Position numbers and translations under genes: made by a program. From Dromiciops gliroides (lineage: Eukaryota; Chordata; Mammalia; Microbiotheria; Microbiotheriidae), in assembly GCF_019393635.1 (NCBI RefSeq), contig NC_057863.1, positions 625,265,291 through 625,329,290 of the forward strand: a DNA stretch of 64,000 bases, in the 5' to 3' direction. The notes below the pieces were generated by a model. It saw nothing but the letters and a program-made list of their open reading frames with translations, was not told where the DNA came from and made no database searches. Within the stretch, counting starts at the first letter, position 1. Each line of letters opens with the position of its first letter. Below are positions 1-11,577 of the stretch, in pieces.

Positions 1-93
1 CACACAGCTAGTGTCAAGTATCTGAAGCCAGATTTGAACTCAGGTCCTCCTGAATCCAGGGCCAGTGCTTTATCCCCTGTGCCACCTAGCTGC
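1..93 (-). mobile_element. tRNA-derived marsupial SINE, cut by window edge
   Basis: Reverse-strand copy running from the internal CACACAGCTAG block to the 5' head (complement of CACCTAGCTGCC). The T-rich end lies outside the window. Confidence 0.85.
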
Positions 94-107
94 CTACAAT
101 CTTTTTT

Positions 108-243
108 TTTTTTTGTATGAGGCAGTTGGGATTAAGTGACTTGCCCAGGGTCACACAGCTAGTAAGTGTCAAGTGTCTGAGGCTGCATTTGAACTCAGGT
201 CCTCCTGAATACAGGGCCGATGCTCTATCCACTGCACCACCTG
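108..243 (-). mobile_element. tRNA-derived marsupial SINE
   Basis: Minus-strand copy with its T-run on the left. It is flanked by CAATCTTTTTT at 97-107 and 244-254, a target-site duplication. It shares private variants with the plus-strand copy 24 bp to its right. Confidence 0.88.
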
Positions 244-267
244 CAATCTTTTTTAAGATTAAATTTT

Positions 268-412
268 GGGGGCGGCTCGGTGGTGCAGTGGATAGAGCAT
301 CGGCCCTGTATTCAGGAGGACCTGAGTTCAAATGCGGCCTCAGACACTTGACACTAGCTGTGTGACCCTGGGCAAGTCACTTAACCCCCATTGCCCCACC
401 AAAAAAAAAAAA
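268..412 (+). mobile_element. tRNA-derived marsupial SINE
   Basis: Plus-strand copy ending in an A-run. The flanks AAGATTAAATTTT (255-267) and AAGATGAAATTTT (413-425) are a target duplication with one mismatch. With the previous SINE it forms an inverted pair. Confidence 0.88.
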
Positions 413-624
413 AAGATGAAATTTTATTTTATTTATAGACCCTTGTTCTCTCCTAATTGAGTAAGCAAGAAAAATAAACCCCTTGTTACAGACTTGTAGA
501 GTCAAGCAAAACAGGCCATGTTCAAAAAACATATTCCTCCATCTGCCCTCTGAATTCATTCCCTTTCTGTCAAAAGGTGAGTGACGTGTTCATCTGGAAT
601 TATGGTCACTCATTATACTTACCA

Positions 625-745
625 AAGTTGCTGTTATCATAGAAGTTGTGTTCCTAGTTCTGCTCACTCCACCCTACATTAGTTCATACAAATCTTTCCA
701 GCTTTCTCTGAAACCCTCCCCTTCATCATTTCTTGTAACACAGTA
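625..745 (-). mobile_element. L1 3'-end fragment (minus)
   Basis: The block around TTCTGCTCACTCCACC and CATACAAATCTTTCCAG matches, in reverse, the L1 tail segment seen in longer copies at 1085, 19975 and 58240. Short and diverged. Confidence 0.55.
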
Positions 746-869
746 TTTAAATTGAATGACCATTAATACAAGTAATAATATAGAAACCTGTCCCTGGCTC
801 TAGGTACCTAGTAATCAGATACATTATACTAATAAGAAAAGCTTTCATTTGGACAACAATTTAGAAAGC

Positions 870-1072
870 ATTTCACATGTGTCAGCTCGCTGAATCTTCA
901 CAGCCGCCCTGGAGAGATAGCTGGGTTTGGAATCACAGAACCTGGGTTCAAAACTGATTCTGCCACTTACTCCCTCTGTAGCCTTGGGCCCCACTCCCTG
1001 TCTATGAAGAATAAAAATGTTGGTCTAGATGACCTTTAAGGGCCCTGCCAGCTCTAAATCCATGATCCTTTT
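870..1072 (+). mobile_element. MIR (CORE-SINE)
   Basis: Contains the MIR order: CTGGGTTCAAA, CTGCCACTTACT, CCTTGGGC, then GGTCTAGATGACCT and a closing GCCAGCTCTAAATCCATGAT. Diverged old copy. Confidence 0.7.
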
Positions 1073-1084
1073 TCTTTTTTTTTT

Positions 1085-1562
1085 TAAACATTAATTTCTT
1101 TAGAGTTCCAAACTCTCTCCCTTACATCCCCCACCACACCCATTTGAGAAGGCAAGCAATAGGATAACATGATACATATAAAGTCATGCAAACATATTTC
1201 TCTATTAACCATGTTGCCAAATAGGGTGGGGGGAGGGATAAAGAAAATGAAAACAATACTGCTTCGGTCTTCACTCAGATTTTTATCAGGTCTATCTCTG
1301 GAGGTGGATCGCATTTTCATCATGAGTCCTTTGGAATTATCTTGGATCATTGTATTGATCACAGTCTTTCACAGTTGATCATAGTTACAATATTGCTTTT
1401 GCTATATATAATGATCTAGTTCTGCTCATTTCACTTTGCATCACTTCGGGTAAGTCTTCACAGGTTTTTCTGAAAGCATCTTGCTTATTTCTTATAGCAC
1501 AATAGTATTCCATCACAATCATGTACTACAACTCATTCAGCCAGTCCCTATTGATGGAAAAT
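1085..1562 (-). mobile_element. L1 3'-region fragment (minus)
   Basis: Reverse copy of the L1 tail. It shows ATCATGAGTCCTTTGGAATT, GTTCTGCTCATTTCACTTTGC and CAATAGTATTCCATCAC, all shared with the copy at 57905-58680. It abuts a plus-strand L1 fragment at about 1563, giving a head-to-head junction. Confidence 0.75.
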
Positions 1563-1815
1563 GCTCTCCAAATCCAGAAAAAAAAAAAAGAAGTGTGGAA
1601 TCTAGATGCAGATTGAACCATACTGTTTCTACTATTTTTGTTTTTCTTTTTTGAGATTTTTCCCTTTTGCTCTGGTTCTTCTTTCACAGCATGACTAATA
1701 CAGAAATACCTCTGTACATATATAACCTATATCAGATTGCTTACTGTCTTGGGGAGGGGGGAGGGAGAAAAAAACTAGAAATCTTATAAAAACAAATGTT
1801 GAAAACTAAAAAAAA
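1563..1815 (+). mobile_element. L1 3' terminus (plus)
   Basis: Carries CAGATTGAACCATACTGTTTC, a run ending ACATATATAACCTATATCAG and the G-rich polypurine tract at about 1751-1766, then an A-rich end. The same block ends the L1 copies at 4646 and 18700. Confidence 0.8.
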
Positions 1816-1899
1816 AAAACCCCAACTTAGCAAATGAAGGTTTGCAAGGCTCTTGTTGGGAAAAAAAACAACGAATGCTTAGATGAAAACTTTCTCTAG

Positions 1900-2106
<207 letters not shown>

Positions 2107-2350
2107 TGAAATGGGATTGTGTACATGTGCTTTTATGGGTGCAGATTTTGGCTGATTTCTGTGTATGTACCAAGCAAGACAGTTTGTGCTTCCAGAGGCT
2201 TCTGTCCATTCTCTGGGAGAAGAGCTCTGTAATGTCTAATAAGGGAGCAGAAGAGCCCTGGGAAAGACGGCCTCATCAGGACCAAGACCTGCCGGGTTCT
2301 TGTAGGCTCTTTTAGGCAGTGAGGCATCTCTGAGATAGATGTGGTCGTGA

Positions 2351-2554
<204 letters not shown>

Positions 2555-2629
2555 TGAGCCCTAGAAGCAGGTCTCTAGAGCTGACAACAGTAATTTTCTA
2601 AGCATCCTAGTACCACATCCTCCTTGGAT

Positions 2630-2985
2630 CTTTGCTCCTCTAACGCCCTCCTCAGATGCCATCTCCTCCAGAACGCCTGCCCTGATTCCCCCCCAGTCAT
2701 TAACAGCTCTCCTTCCTTAGTCCTCACCTGCTGCTTTGTCTTCTAACCTCTAGCGCCCTTAATCATGTGATTTTTCTGTATTGAGGCTATCTCAGTCTCT
2801 GTGGAAGGGGCTATTGATGCTGTGGGTTACCCAGTTATCTTTTAACATCTTATCCCCCTTACTAATCTGTACACTACATATGGGCAGGGACTCTATCTGA
2901 GCCAAAATTTCTCTCTCCCTTAGCAACCTAATACAATGCTTTGCTCACATTATGCGCTTTATAAATATACGTTATTGTGTTTTGT
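2630..2985 (+). mobile_element. L2 LINE 3' end
   Basis: Decayed but ordered L2 tail: CTCCTCAGATGCCATCTCC, TCCAGAACGCCTGCCCTGATT, GGGCAGGGACTCTATCTGAG and TTTATAAATA near the end. Lies in the LZIC intron. Confidence 0.65.
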
Positions 2986-3157
2986 CTACCCCTTAAACCA
3001 TCCAACAATTAACTTTGTTGAGTAGTGACTGTTGAAAACAAACTCTGGAAAGGGAAGAAGGCAGGGTGGGCGGGGAAGATTTGAAAATAAAGGCAATGTG
3101 AATACAAAATTCATCAGTAAATTTTAAAAGAATTTCTTCTCAAAAATAATGTCCTTT

Positions 3158-3322
3158 GGGGCAGCTAGGTGGCGCAGTGGATAGAATACCGCCCCTGGAG
3201 TCAGGAGGACCTAAGTTCAAATGGGACCTCAGACACTTACTAGCTGTGTGACCCCAGGCCTAACCCTTATTAACTTAACCCTGATTACCTATAACAACAA
3301 AAAACAACAACAATAATAATAT
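3158..3322 (+). mobile_element. tRNA-derived marsupial SINE
   Basis: Head GGGGCAGCTAGGTGGCGCAG, internal CAGACACTTACTAGCTGTG, tail of CAA/AAT units. Sense orientation in the LZIC intron. Confidence 0.88.
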
Positions 3323-3344
3323 CCCTTACCCCACAAAAAGAAAA

Positions 3345-3995
3345 GAAACCCCAGAAGCTCACCCAGCAGAGCTCAGATGAAGTAAGAGGCTTCTGCCTCT
3401 ATTCTGTCCCTAAGGCTAGCATTCAGAAAGCTTTACACTTGTGGAGCTCCTGTTGCAGCGTCCAGTGGTGGGGAGGCATACACAGTGTTATTTTATACTT
3501 ACACAACGTCTCTCTAAGAATCTCAAAGAATTTTACAGGTTTAATTAATGACACCCCAAGAAGTAGTCCACTTGTTTTACAGGCTTCAATATAGCTGAGG
3601 TGCTAAAACCAGTTAAGTTTTAGGCACCTATGGAAAATTCAGTCATTAGAATAGTTTTAAGTCTGTTCTAAGATATCACATTCCACATTGCCCCTGTCAG
3701 ACCTGGAGAGAGTCTCCGGAGTATGGTTGTTCACCCCACAAGACTATCTGTCTGTTAATTCTCTGCTTTGTAGAAACCTGGCATTGCCCCATGGAGGCTG
3801 GCAGGACAGACTCTTTATCAGTCACTGCCGTGTGCAGACCCTAGCCCTGGAACACTTCATCTTCATGAGCAATTCAGCAACAGAGTATTTTTTTAAATCA
3901 GAACTGAACACTTGGCTTTTATGCTCTAAATAAAATGGTTTTTGTTTATAACAAAGGGGCTTGAGTACTCTCCCCCCCCCCTTGTATTTATTCCT
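3345..3995 (+). other. LZIC intron, no feature recognised
   Basis: Apart from a 10-base C run at 3972-3981 just before the next acceptor, I see no repeat family or exon. The short ORFs here show no conserved protein pattern. Confidence 0.5.
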
Positions 3996-4000
3996 TTTAG

Positions 4001-4506
<506 letters not shown>

Positions 4507-4645
4507 ACACAAAGGAAAATGTCAGCCCTTTGTCCAGAGCGCTGGGTTTGGTGTCAAAGTTGTCCTGCCTGTGATTTTGCTTCTGTACAATAGAGGGGTT
4601 AGGAAATGGCCACACCCACCATCATTACTCAAAAAGTACATGGCT

Positions 4646-5371
4646 TAGCAAGGAATGGCTGGACAAGTTGTGGTATATGAATACAATGGAATACTATTGT
4701 GCTGTAAGAAATGATGAGCAGGAAGAGTTCAGAGAAACCTGGAGGGTCTTACGTGAGCTGATGATGAGTGAGATGAGCAGAACCAGAAGAACATTGTACA
4801 CAGTATCATCAACAATGAGTGTTGACCTACTGTGATGGACTATATTCTTCTCACCAATGCAATGGTACAGAAGAGTTCCAGGGAACCCATGATAGAAGAG
4901 GATCTCCAAATCCAAGAAAAAAAAAAAAGAAAGAACTGTGGAGTATAGATGCTGAATGAACCATACTATTTCTTTTGTTTTGGGTGCTGTTGGTTTTTTT
5001 TTTCTTCTATTTTGAGGTTTTGCATTACTGCCCTGATTTTTTCTCTTATAACAGGATTAATGCAGAAATAGGATTAATGTTATTATGGATATATATATGT
5101 GTGTGTGTGTATATATATATATATATGTACATGTATATGTATATAGATATAACCTATATCAGATTACCTGCTGTCTAGGGGAGGGAGGGAGAAAAATCTG
5201 AAATTGTAAAGCTTGTATAAACAAAAGTTGAGAACTATCTTTACATGTAACAGAAAAAAAAAATACCTTATATGTAAAAAAAAATAGCAAAAATCATATG
5301 ATTGTTTCAGTAGGTTCAGAAAGAGCCTATAATACCCATTCCAATTAAATGCATTAGAAAGCAAAAAAAAA
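4646..5371 (+). mobile_element. 5'-truncated L1 with target duplication
   Basis: L1 3' end starting at GGAATGGCTGGACAAGTTG and ending in an A-run. It is bounded by a perfect 15-bp duplication, AAAAAGTACATGGCT, at 4631-4645 and 5372-5386. A TG/TA dinucleotide stretch at about 5085-5145 has grown inside the copy. Sense orientation in LZIC. Confidence 0.9.
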
Positions 5372-5394
5372 AAAAAGTACATGGCTGTAGATGG

Positions 5395-5522
5395 CGGGGT
5401 GGAGGGAGGGAGAGAAGAGAGAAGAGGAGAGAAGAGAGAAGAGGAGAGAGAGAAGAGGAGAGGAGAGAGAAGAGGAGAGAAGAGAGAAGAAAGAGAAGAG
5501 GAGAGAAGGAAAAAAGAAAGAG
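5395..5522. repeat. GA-rich simple repeat
   Basis: Polypurine stretch of AGAGA, GAGGAGA and AAGAGA units. The Arg/Glu-rich reading frames over it are artefacts of composition. Confidence 0.9.
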
Positions 5523-5589
5523 ATGCTGAATTGTATGAGGACACTCCAGAGTGACTTATTCCCTGCCTCGGTTCCTTCCTAGTGGAGTG

Positions 5590-5765
5590 AGTGCTGTACC
5601 TGAACTAAGTCAGGAAAGACTTGCCTTGGAGTCTTGCCTCAGGTGCTGGTGGTTGGGAGACCTCGGCCTCAGCTCCCCAGCCCTGTCCCAGGGACCATAA
5701 TGCCTGCACTGCTTAAATGAGATACTGTGAATGACCAGCCCCGAACCAGGCCCCAAGTAAATGTC
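5590..5765 (+). mobile_element. MIR-like fragment
   Basis: Contains GACTTGCCTTGGAGTCTTGC, TGCCTGCACTGCTTAAATGA and GATACTGTGAATGACC in MIR/CORE-SINE order. Strongly diverged. Confidence 0.5.
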
Positions 5766-5983
5766 TCTTGCGGAGATCTTTGCTTGCGGCCACAGCCTGT
5801 TTCAGTAAAGCACAGTGCAGGTTTCCTCTGCCATCCGGCTTATTTCATAGAGATGGAATAGTAAGCACAGGGCTAAGTCTGGGTTTGGACACCAGAGCCA
5901 TTGACCCCAGCTCTATTCTGATGCCAAGGGCCTGTGAGGTTGAGCCATAGCAGAGCCCTGTGCATGCACATGCGTGTGCGCGT

Positions 5984-5984
<1 letters not shown>

Positions 5985-6016
<32 letters not shown>
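5985..6016. repeat. CA microsatellite
   Basis: About 14 CA units in the last-but-one LZIC intron, preceded by TGCGTGTGCGCGTGCG. Confidence 0.95.
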
Positions 6017-6018
<2 letters not shown>

Positions 6019-6092
6019 TACACGCACCCCTTAGGAACCTGGGTTTATAACACCTATCTCCTAACAGGCCATTTTTTTCCTTTTTGACGTAG

Positions 6093-6296
<204 letters not shown>

Positions 6297-6330
6297 TGAT
6301 CGTGTTTTCCCTTCTTGCACAGAGACTAGC

Positions 6331-6360
6331 CTGGGGGGGGCGGGGGGGGGAGGGGGGGGC
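6331..6360. repeat. Interrupted poly-G tract
   Basis: Three G runs of 8-9 separated by C and A, in the last LZIC intron about 155 bp past the donor. The plus strand is the G-rich strand and also the transcript-like strand. Confidence 0.9.
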
Positions 6361-6719
6361 GGCTGCCCTCCTCCTGTGAGGGATCGAGGTCTTTCATGAG
6401 AATGCCACTATAAAACTGAAGTGCACTAAGTGATTTCAGTTCAGGTTTCCTCTTTCTGTGCCCCATGTCTGCACACTGGGAAGGCCGTTTTCTTATATTC
6501 CCAAGAGTGGGGATTCCTGCCTCCTGAGTTCTCTTGCTGTGATTGTGGTATTTGGGCTAGAGGAGTGGGTCTCGGGTCAGTGGAGGGAGGTCTGTAAGAG
6601 TACTGTCCTGAGGCAGGCTCATTCTGTCTCCTGGCACTTTGCTGATGCAATAGAGCTCAAGCTAACCATTTTTTGAGATAGCTCTGGGTTGTTTATTCTC
6701 TGCCTTCTTTCTTCCCTAG

Positions 6720-6778
6720 GCTCTGGGGACAAAGTCCTTGCTTTGGCAAGTTTTGAAGTAGAAAAAAACCAAAAATGA
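6720..6778 (+). CDS. LZIC: LZIC last coding exon
   Basis: Acceptor CTTTCTTCCCTAG. The first two bases complete the split Gly, then SGDKVLALASFEVEKNQK and TGA at 6776-6778. The ALASFEVEK tail is diagnostic for LZIC; the last three residues differ slightly from human. The exon continues into the 3'UTR. Confidence 0.95.
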
Positions 6779-7224
6779 TGAGGAGCTGTGTCAGATCCCT
6801 GGGCCTTGGTTACGGTACAAATGGCACATTTCTGTTTTCTGCTGTGGATCCAATGTCATCTCCGAGAACCATGGTGACAGCATGAGAAGAGTAGAGTGGA
6901 GGCGTCCCCTGGCCTTGTCCATGTGCTTCCCCAGCATGTGGGTGGTGGGAGAGGGATGTGCCCCATGGATGGATGGATGGATGATTTCATTAAAACACAC
7001 ACACACCCCTTAGAAGTGTCTGTCTGTGGAAGGCAGCAGAGACAAGGGAGAAGGGCGCATCTTCACGGCGGGCTGACTTCTCTGGCCATCTCTGCTCAGC
7101 TTCCTTGTTTGCTTATGCTGATGGTGAAGGGAGACTCACAGGAACAACAGCTTGTTTCTCTCTTCCAGCTGTCTCTCCTCTTTGCTCCTTCCATATCCTT
7201 AGGGCTTCCCAACTCACGGGGCCT

Positions 7225-7376
7225 CAGTGACCTCGTCAACCTTCCCATTCCAGAGGGAGAAAAAGGAGGTCCAAAGGGGTGAACTGATTTGTTCCAAGTC
7301 AGTGGCAGAATCAGGAGTAGAACCCAGATCTCCAGACTCCCAGTGTATCTCTTCCTACTACGCCATGCTGCCTTCA
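7225..7376 (-). mobile_element. MIR
   Basis: Reverse MIR with TCCCATTCCAGAGGGAGAAAA, CAAGTCAGTGGCAGAATCAG, AACCCAGATCTCCAGACTCC and CTACGCCATGCTGCC. Lies in the presumed LZIC 3'UTR. Confidence 0.75.
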
Positions 7377-8591
7377 TGCCCCATGAAAGTGGTGTCTTCA
7401 GAGTCTTGCTCTATACATTTTGAGAAAGATATTTAGAGGAAGGCTGGCTTTTTTGAAAACTCTGTCCCAGCAGCCTGTCTGCTCTCCGTATGAATGGAGG
7501 CCATTGTAGCTCTGAGTTTGGAACAGGGAACAATGGGGGCCCTGTTGGTGGGAGCCTCCCGGAATCACCGAACCTCCTGCATTGTCTCGCCTGGGAATCC
7601 ATAGGAAATGGCATCGCAAGGCCTGCCCTCTGTGACCTGGGCTCTGACCCTGGACCAAGCGCCTGGGAGCTATCCCTCCCTCCCTGGTTTTCTAGGACCG
7701 AGAAAGAAGCCATCCTGCCCTGTTGGCTTTCATGCGTATGTTCAGCTCTTCCTCATTTACTCATCTTCTGCCATTCTTGATGCGCTCTCTGTTTTCCCTG
7801 CTTAGTTTTCTCTGCACATCACACAGAATATCACGTATCTGCAGCTTTCCATGTACTTTAAGCTGCTCTTTGGTTCATGGAGGAGAATTCTGTCTTAGGT
7901 AGAAATCATGGCCTCTTTAGAACTGGCAGTAGGAGTCCGTTGTCCAGGGTTACTGCTTGTGGCTTTTAGTCCCACTTACCTCCTGTCTTCCCTCACAGAC
8001 ATCCCACTGCCCCCACCCCATGAAGTTGTGGCTGACCTCCCAGAAGCACCTGCTAATCAGCACCTTGTGCCTCCGTCCTCTTCCTTCCAGGGCCGTTCCT
8101 CAGCAGTCCGCCTTTTATTCTAGCCAAGATGAGGAGCAGATTCTGTCCAGGCCCCCTTGGGAAGGTTCTATGGGGACCTGGAGCCCAGTTTTGTTTTGTC
8201 TCCTTTAAACCAAGTCGTGACCTTGTAGGACATAACTTGGCTTTCATCATTTTGATCTTGAGTTTGATCACGTGTTTTGAAGCGAATTTCCCTTTAAAAA
8301 GACCAGTTGAAGTGGCCAAGTTTGTGGTGCCCAGAGGAACAAGAGGCTTTGAGGCCCTGCCTGCCTTGCTCAGATGAGGGGAGATCTCTACCACTGGCAA
8401 ACCCGGCACCTCTTTCTAAATGCACGAGTGCTCCCCAAAGTCTGCCAGGGTGGAGTATTGTAGGAAATGGTTTGAGAGAGAGTGTACTGTTGAACGGTTC
8501 TGTCTATGTGCCATGGACTCTGCTGGGGATCTGGTGTTTCATTAAAGGAGAGACCTTGAAAAGTGAATAACATCCTATGCAAACCACAGTC

Positions 8592-8597
8592 ATTAAA
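8592..8597 (+). terminator. LZIC: Candidate LZIC poly(A) signal
   Basis: ATTAAA with T-rich and GT-rich sequence 35-60 bp downstream. A second ATTAAA lies at 8541. Chosen because downstream GT-rich sequence is better here. Confidence 0.35.
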
Positions 8598-8720
8598 TGA
8601 TTTTCAAACTTTGGCAGTTTTCTCTCTGCTTCTGTGTATCTACCCGTGTGTGCGGATCAGCCATTTCTGGGGGAGGGGAGTAAGATTTCTTGTTAAAAGA
8701 CAACTTTCTCCCTTTAAAAG

Positions 8721-8905
8721 GTTTTGGTTTTGGGGGGTTTGGGGGTTTTTTTTGTTTGTTTTGTTTTTTAGTGAGGCGGTTGGGGTTAAGTGACTTGCCC
8801 AGGGTCACACAGCTAGTAAGTGTTAAGTGTCTGAGGCCGCATTTGAACTCAGGACTTCCTGACTCCAGGGCCGGTGCTCTATCCACTGCGCCACCTAGCT
8901 GCCTT
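8721..8905 (-). mobile_element. tRNA-derived marsupial SINE
   Basis: Minus copy with a long G/T-rich tail. Perfect target duplication CCTTTAAAAG at 8711-8720 and 8906-8915. Confidence 0.92.
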
Positions 8906-9071
8906 CCTTTAAAAGTTTAAATGTGACTAGAGCTTGGACATGCCCCACTAGCACTAACTCATGACCCTCAAATTGTGGGGTTCCAGGTGTGTTAGCTAAA
9001 GGAATAAAAGAAGGCTTGATTTGAAATTAAATCCCCCAACCTGGAAGATGAGCAAAACTCAGCCTTATGTG

Positions 9072-9223
9072 TTTTTTGGGTTTTTTTTAGTGAGGCAATT
9101 GGGGTTAAGTGACTTGCCCAGAGTCACACAGCTACTAAGTGTTAAGTGTCTGAGGCCAGATCTGAACTCAGGTCCTCCTGAATCCAGGGCCGGTGGTCTA
9201 TCCACTGCGCCACCTAGCTGCCC
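9072..9223 (-). mobile_element. tRNA-derived marsupial SINE
   Basis: Minus copy with a perfect 12-bp target duplication CAGCCTTATGTG at 9060-9071 and 9224-9235. Confidence 0.93.
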
Positions 9224-9384
9224 CAGCCTTATGTGGTTTTGCTTTCTTAACAAGGCCAGGCAAGATTCTGCCCTAGGGAGGTAAGGAAGGATAAGGGAAG
9301 GGGTTAGGTAGTAGAGTCAGAGGTTATGGTGAAGACAGGGTCAGGGTGTGAGGGAGAGAGCCCGGCAAGACTCAGCCTTGTTCT

Positions 9385-9827
9385 TGTTAGGCCTTTAATT
9401 GAGGATATGCAGCCAGGGAACGGTCATCAGCCCCGAGACAAAAGACTGAGCAGCCCCAGCTTTGAAGGAGGATCTCGTGGTGCCTAATGCTGGGCTTAAA
9501 TACCTTATGGAGGGAAAAAACAAAAACCCTTAAATATATTATGGAGAAAATTCCAACCCTTCTAGTTGTTCTGCCTCTTAACAGTGCAACTGCCTCCTCA
9601 CCTTTTTCATCATCATTAAGGCCAAAGAACACAGTCTCCCTCTCCCTACGTCAGCATTCTCATAGACCTCCCAGACCAAGCTGCACAACATAATTGCTTC
9701 CAATCTCCACAGCCCTGGAAATGGGAAGGCTTGGGGCATCGGAGAAAAATAAGTAACCCGGCAACTAGGATTTCACAGTTCTCTTGACCTGGGAATAGGC
9801 TTTTTAAAAATCCCAGTTGTCCTAACA
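9385..9827 (-). mobile_element. Candidate solo LTR, second family
   Basis: The 443-bp segment has inverted ends TGTTAGG...CCTAACA. On the minus strand there is TATTTAAG (TATA-like) in the second half and ATTAAA about 15 bp before the end, the layout of U3-R-U5. It is unrelated in sequence to the LTR at 11842. I could not find a clear flanking duplication, so the call rests on ends and internal signals. Confidence 0.5.
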
Positions 9828-10385
9828 ATTCCTAAAACGAGAGCTGTATTATTCCATCACCCTGGTGCCCAATAAGAAATTTCTCCTGTTCACCCTCCCA
9901 GCAGATCAGAGCCCTGTTTAAAGGGCTCCAAACACAAAGAACCTGAGATGATTCTCTGGGGAACATCCCTGAAATGGTGGGTGCTGCCGATCCCAGCAGG
10001 CAGAGGATGGAGAGGGTGGAGAAGAGTTAGATGGTCAAACCCAAACTTCCTTGCCCTCTCGGTTTCCTTGAGATCTGAGCCCTTCTATCAGACAGCGAGC
10101 TCCAAATGAAAATTACTGAATCATAACCCAAACAACTGGTGAAGTGAGAGAAGGGCTCCCACCCACCCAAGTGTATGAGGAGTTAGGTGGAAATAGAATC
10201 TGGTGCTTTACCAGAAAGCTTCTGGTGAGACTTGTGCAGCAGCTCCTTCCCTATGTCATTAACAGGCACTCATGACCCTAAACTCAAAGGCCTCCCCCAC
10301 CCCAGAAGCCTATTGGGCCACTGCAGCAGCATCATAAGCCATGACTTCAACGCAGTCATGTACGTCTTAGATGGTTTGTTTCTCC
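9828..10385. other. Intergenic, nothing recognised
   Basis: No repeat family, exon or RNA gene could be assigned. Confidence 0.5.
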
Positions 10386-10399
10386 TACTGTTTCTTTTT

Positions 10400-10677
10400 C
10401 TTTTTTTTTTTTTGATAAGATTGAATATCAGTTGTATTTATTAGGTTCTGAAACATACACATTCACATCCTTTTGAATACAGTACATTTGGCACAGTCAT
10501 GTTTACAATGAAAATAACACTAATGAATGGCAATAAATTCAAATTACATCCATAAAGGAAAAATCCTGTACAAATAAAGCATCACAATACAAAAAAAAGT
10601 CCCTAAAGCTGAATACATTTTCTATATAGCTGGAACTATTTTGCACATAATTTTAAAAGGGGTAATTTCTGAGCCTT

Positions 10678-10724
<47 letters not shown>

Positions 10725-11443
10725 AAGATAGAGGGAGGGAGGGGAAGGGGGGAAGGAGAGGGAGGGAAGGATGGAGGGAGGGAGGGGAGGGGGGGAGAAA
10801 CTTTTGGGGAAAATAATATTTCCACTTAAAGTCCATATTGAAAGAATATTAGAGGACAAGATAGCTATTCTTAACTCTAGGGGCATTCTGAACTCTGGTG
10901 TTTTGTGTGGTTTGTTTTTTTCCCCTTGGAAAAAGAGAGAGAGAAGGAAGAGGAGCGAGGGGGAGAGGAGGAGAGAGAGAAAGAGGGGGGGAGGGAGAGA
11001 GAAGAGTGACCCACAGTCACTAGAAAAAATGAGAAAGAATAGGCAGAAATGTAACAGTGTGTCCATTTTAAGGAACTCTCTCTTTTAAGAATAAAATAAA
11101 ATAAAAAACACTCAAGGTAACAGACAAAGTTATTAATGGAAACCTGATAAAGATGAATTTATTGACTGTTGGGGTGAAAACTGCTGTAGAATACTTCGAT
11201 AGAGCCCAAGGCTTGTTTTAAAAACCCAAGGCTTTATGAAGACTGAATTCCCTGCAAGGTAGAGGGAGGGCCCACTGGAGGCTTGGGAGTTGGGCTTTGT
11301 GGATTCATTCCTCCCACACACACACACACACACACCCCTAAAAAATTTCCAATCATATGGGAGGAAGGCCCTCTAGCTGTTCTATCAACAGCAGAACACT
11401 ATAAATAAATGGCATCTTCCTAACTGTTTAGTCCCCTGGGACA
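10400..11443 (-). pseudogene. Processed retrocopy of an mRNA 3' end
   Basis: On the minus strand the segment ends with AATAAA (complement 10437-10442), 23 bp, then a genomic A-run (10400-10413). It is bounded by a perfect 14-bp duplication TACTGTTTCTTTTT at 10386-10399 and 11444-11457. The insertion point reads TT/AAAAAG, a standard L1-endonuclease site. No open frame with protein-like content is present, so only 3'UTR was copied (5'-truncated). CT and GT microsatellites have since grown inside it. The parent gene is not recognised. A real antisense gene ending here is unlikely, because a genomic poly(A) and a target duplication would not be expected. Confidence 0.85.
10681..10722. repeat. 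GA microsatellite
   Basis: About 20 GA units within the retrocopy, followed by GGGA/GGAG-rich purine sequence to about 10800. Confidence 0.95.
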
Positions 11444-11457
11444 TACTGTTTCTTTTT

Positions 11458-11577
11458 AACTATCCAACCAGCATTTATTAAATGCCAACTGTGTACTAGG
11501 TACCATGCCAGCCGTTGGAAATACAAACAAAAAATGCAGATAGTCCCTTCTCAAGGAGCTTCCATGGGAGAGGCAAT
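11458..11577 (+). mobile_element. Ancient mammalian repeat fragment
   Basis: CATTTATTAAATGCCAACTG, ACTAGGTACCATGCCAG and TCTCAAGGAGCTTCC match the dispersed repeat also seen at 23670 and 26660. Family not named with confidence. Confidence 0.55.

Larger units (their letters stand above)
6779..8620 (+). other. LZIC: Probable LZIC 3'UTR
   Basis: This 1.8-kb stretch is nearly free of lineage-specific repeats; only an old MIR is recognised. It ends near two ATTAAA hexamers (8541-8546, 8592-8597), followed at about 8630-8655 by TGTGTATC and GTGTGTG. Both SINEs beyond it start after 8720. That pattern suits an exon under constraint, but the end is inferred; AATAAA at 9003-9008 is an alternative. 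Confidence 0.5.

Noticed and set aside
3158..3322. tRNA-like A and B box sequences considered as tRNA genes
   Set aside because: They belong to SINE heads. No cloverleaf with an anticodon stem and acceptor pairing was found at any site.
5164..5582. Arg/Glu-rich and Ser/Leu-rich ORFs on both strands
   Set aside because: They come from the GA-rich simple repeat at 5395-5522.
10653..11066. 137-codon minus-strand Ser/Leu/Pro ORF
   Set aside because: It is a reading of CT and CCT simple repeats within the processed retrocopy.
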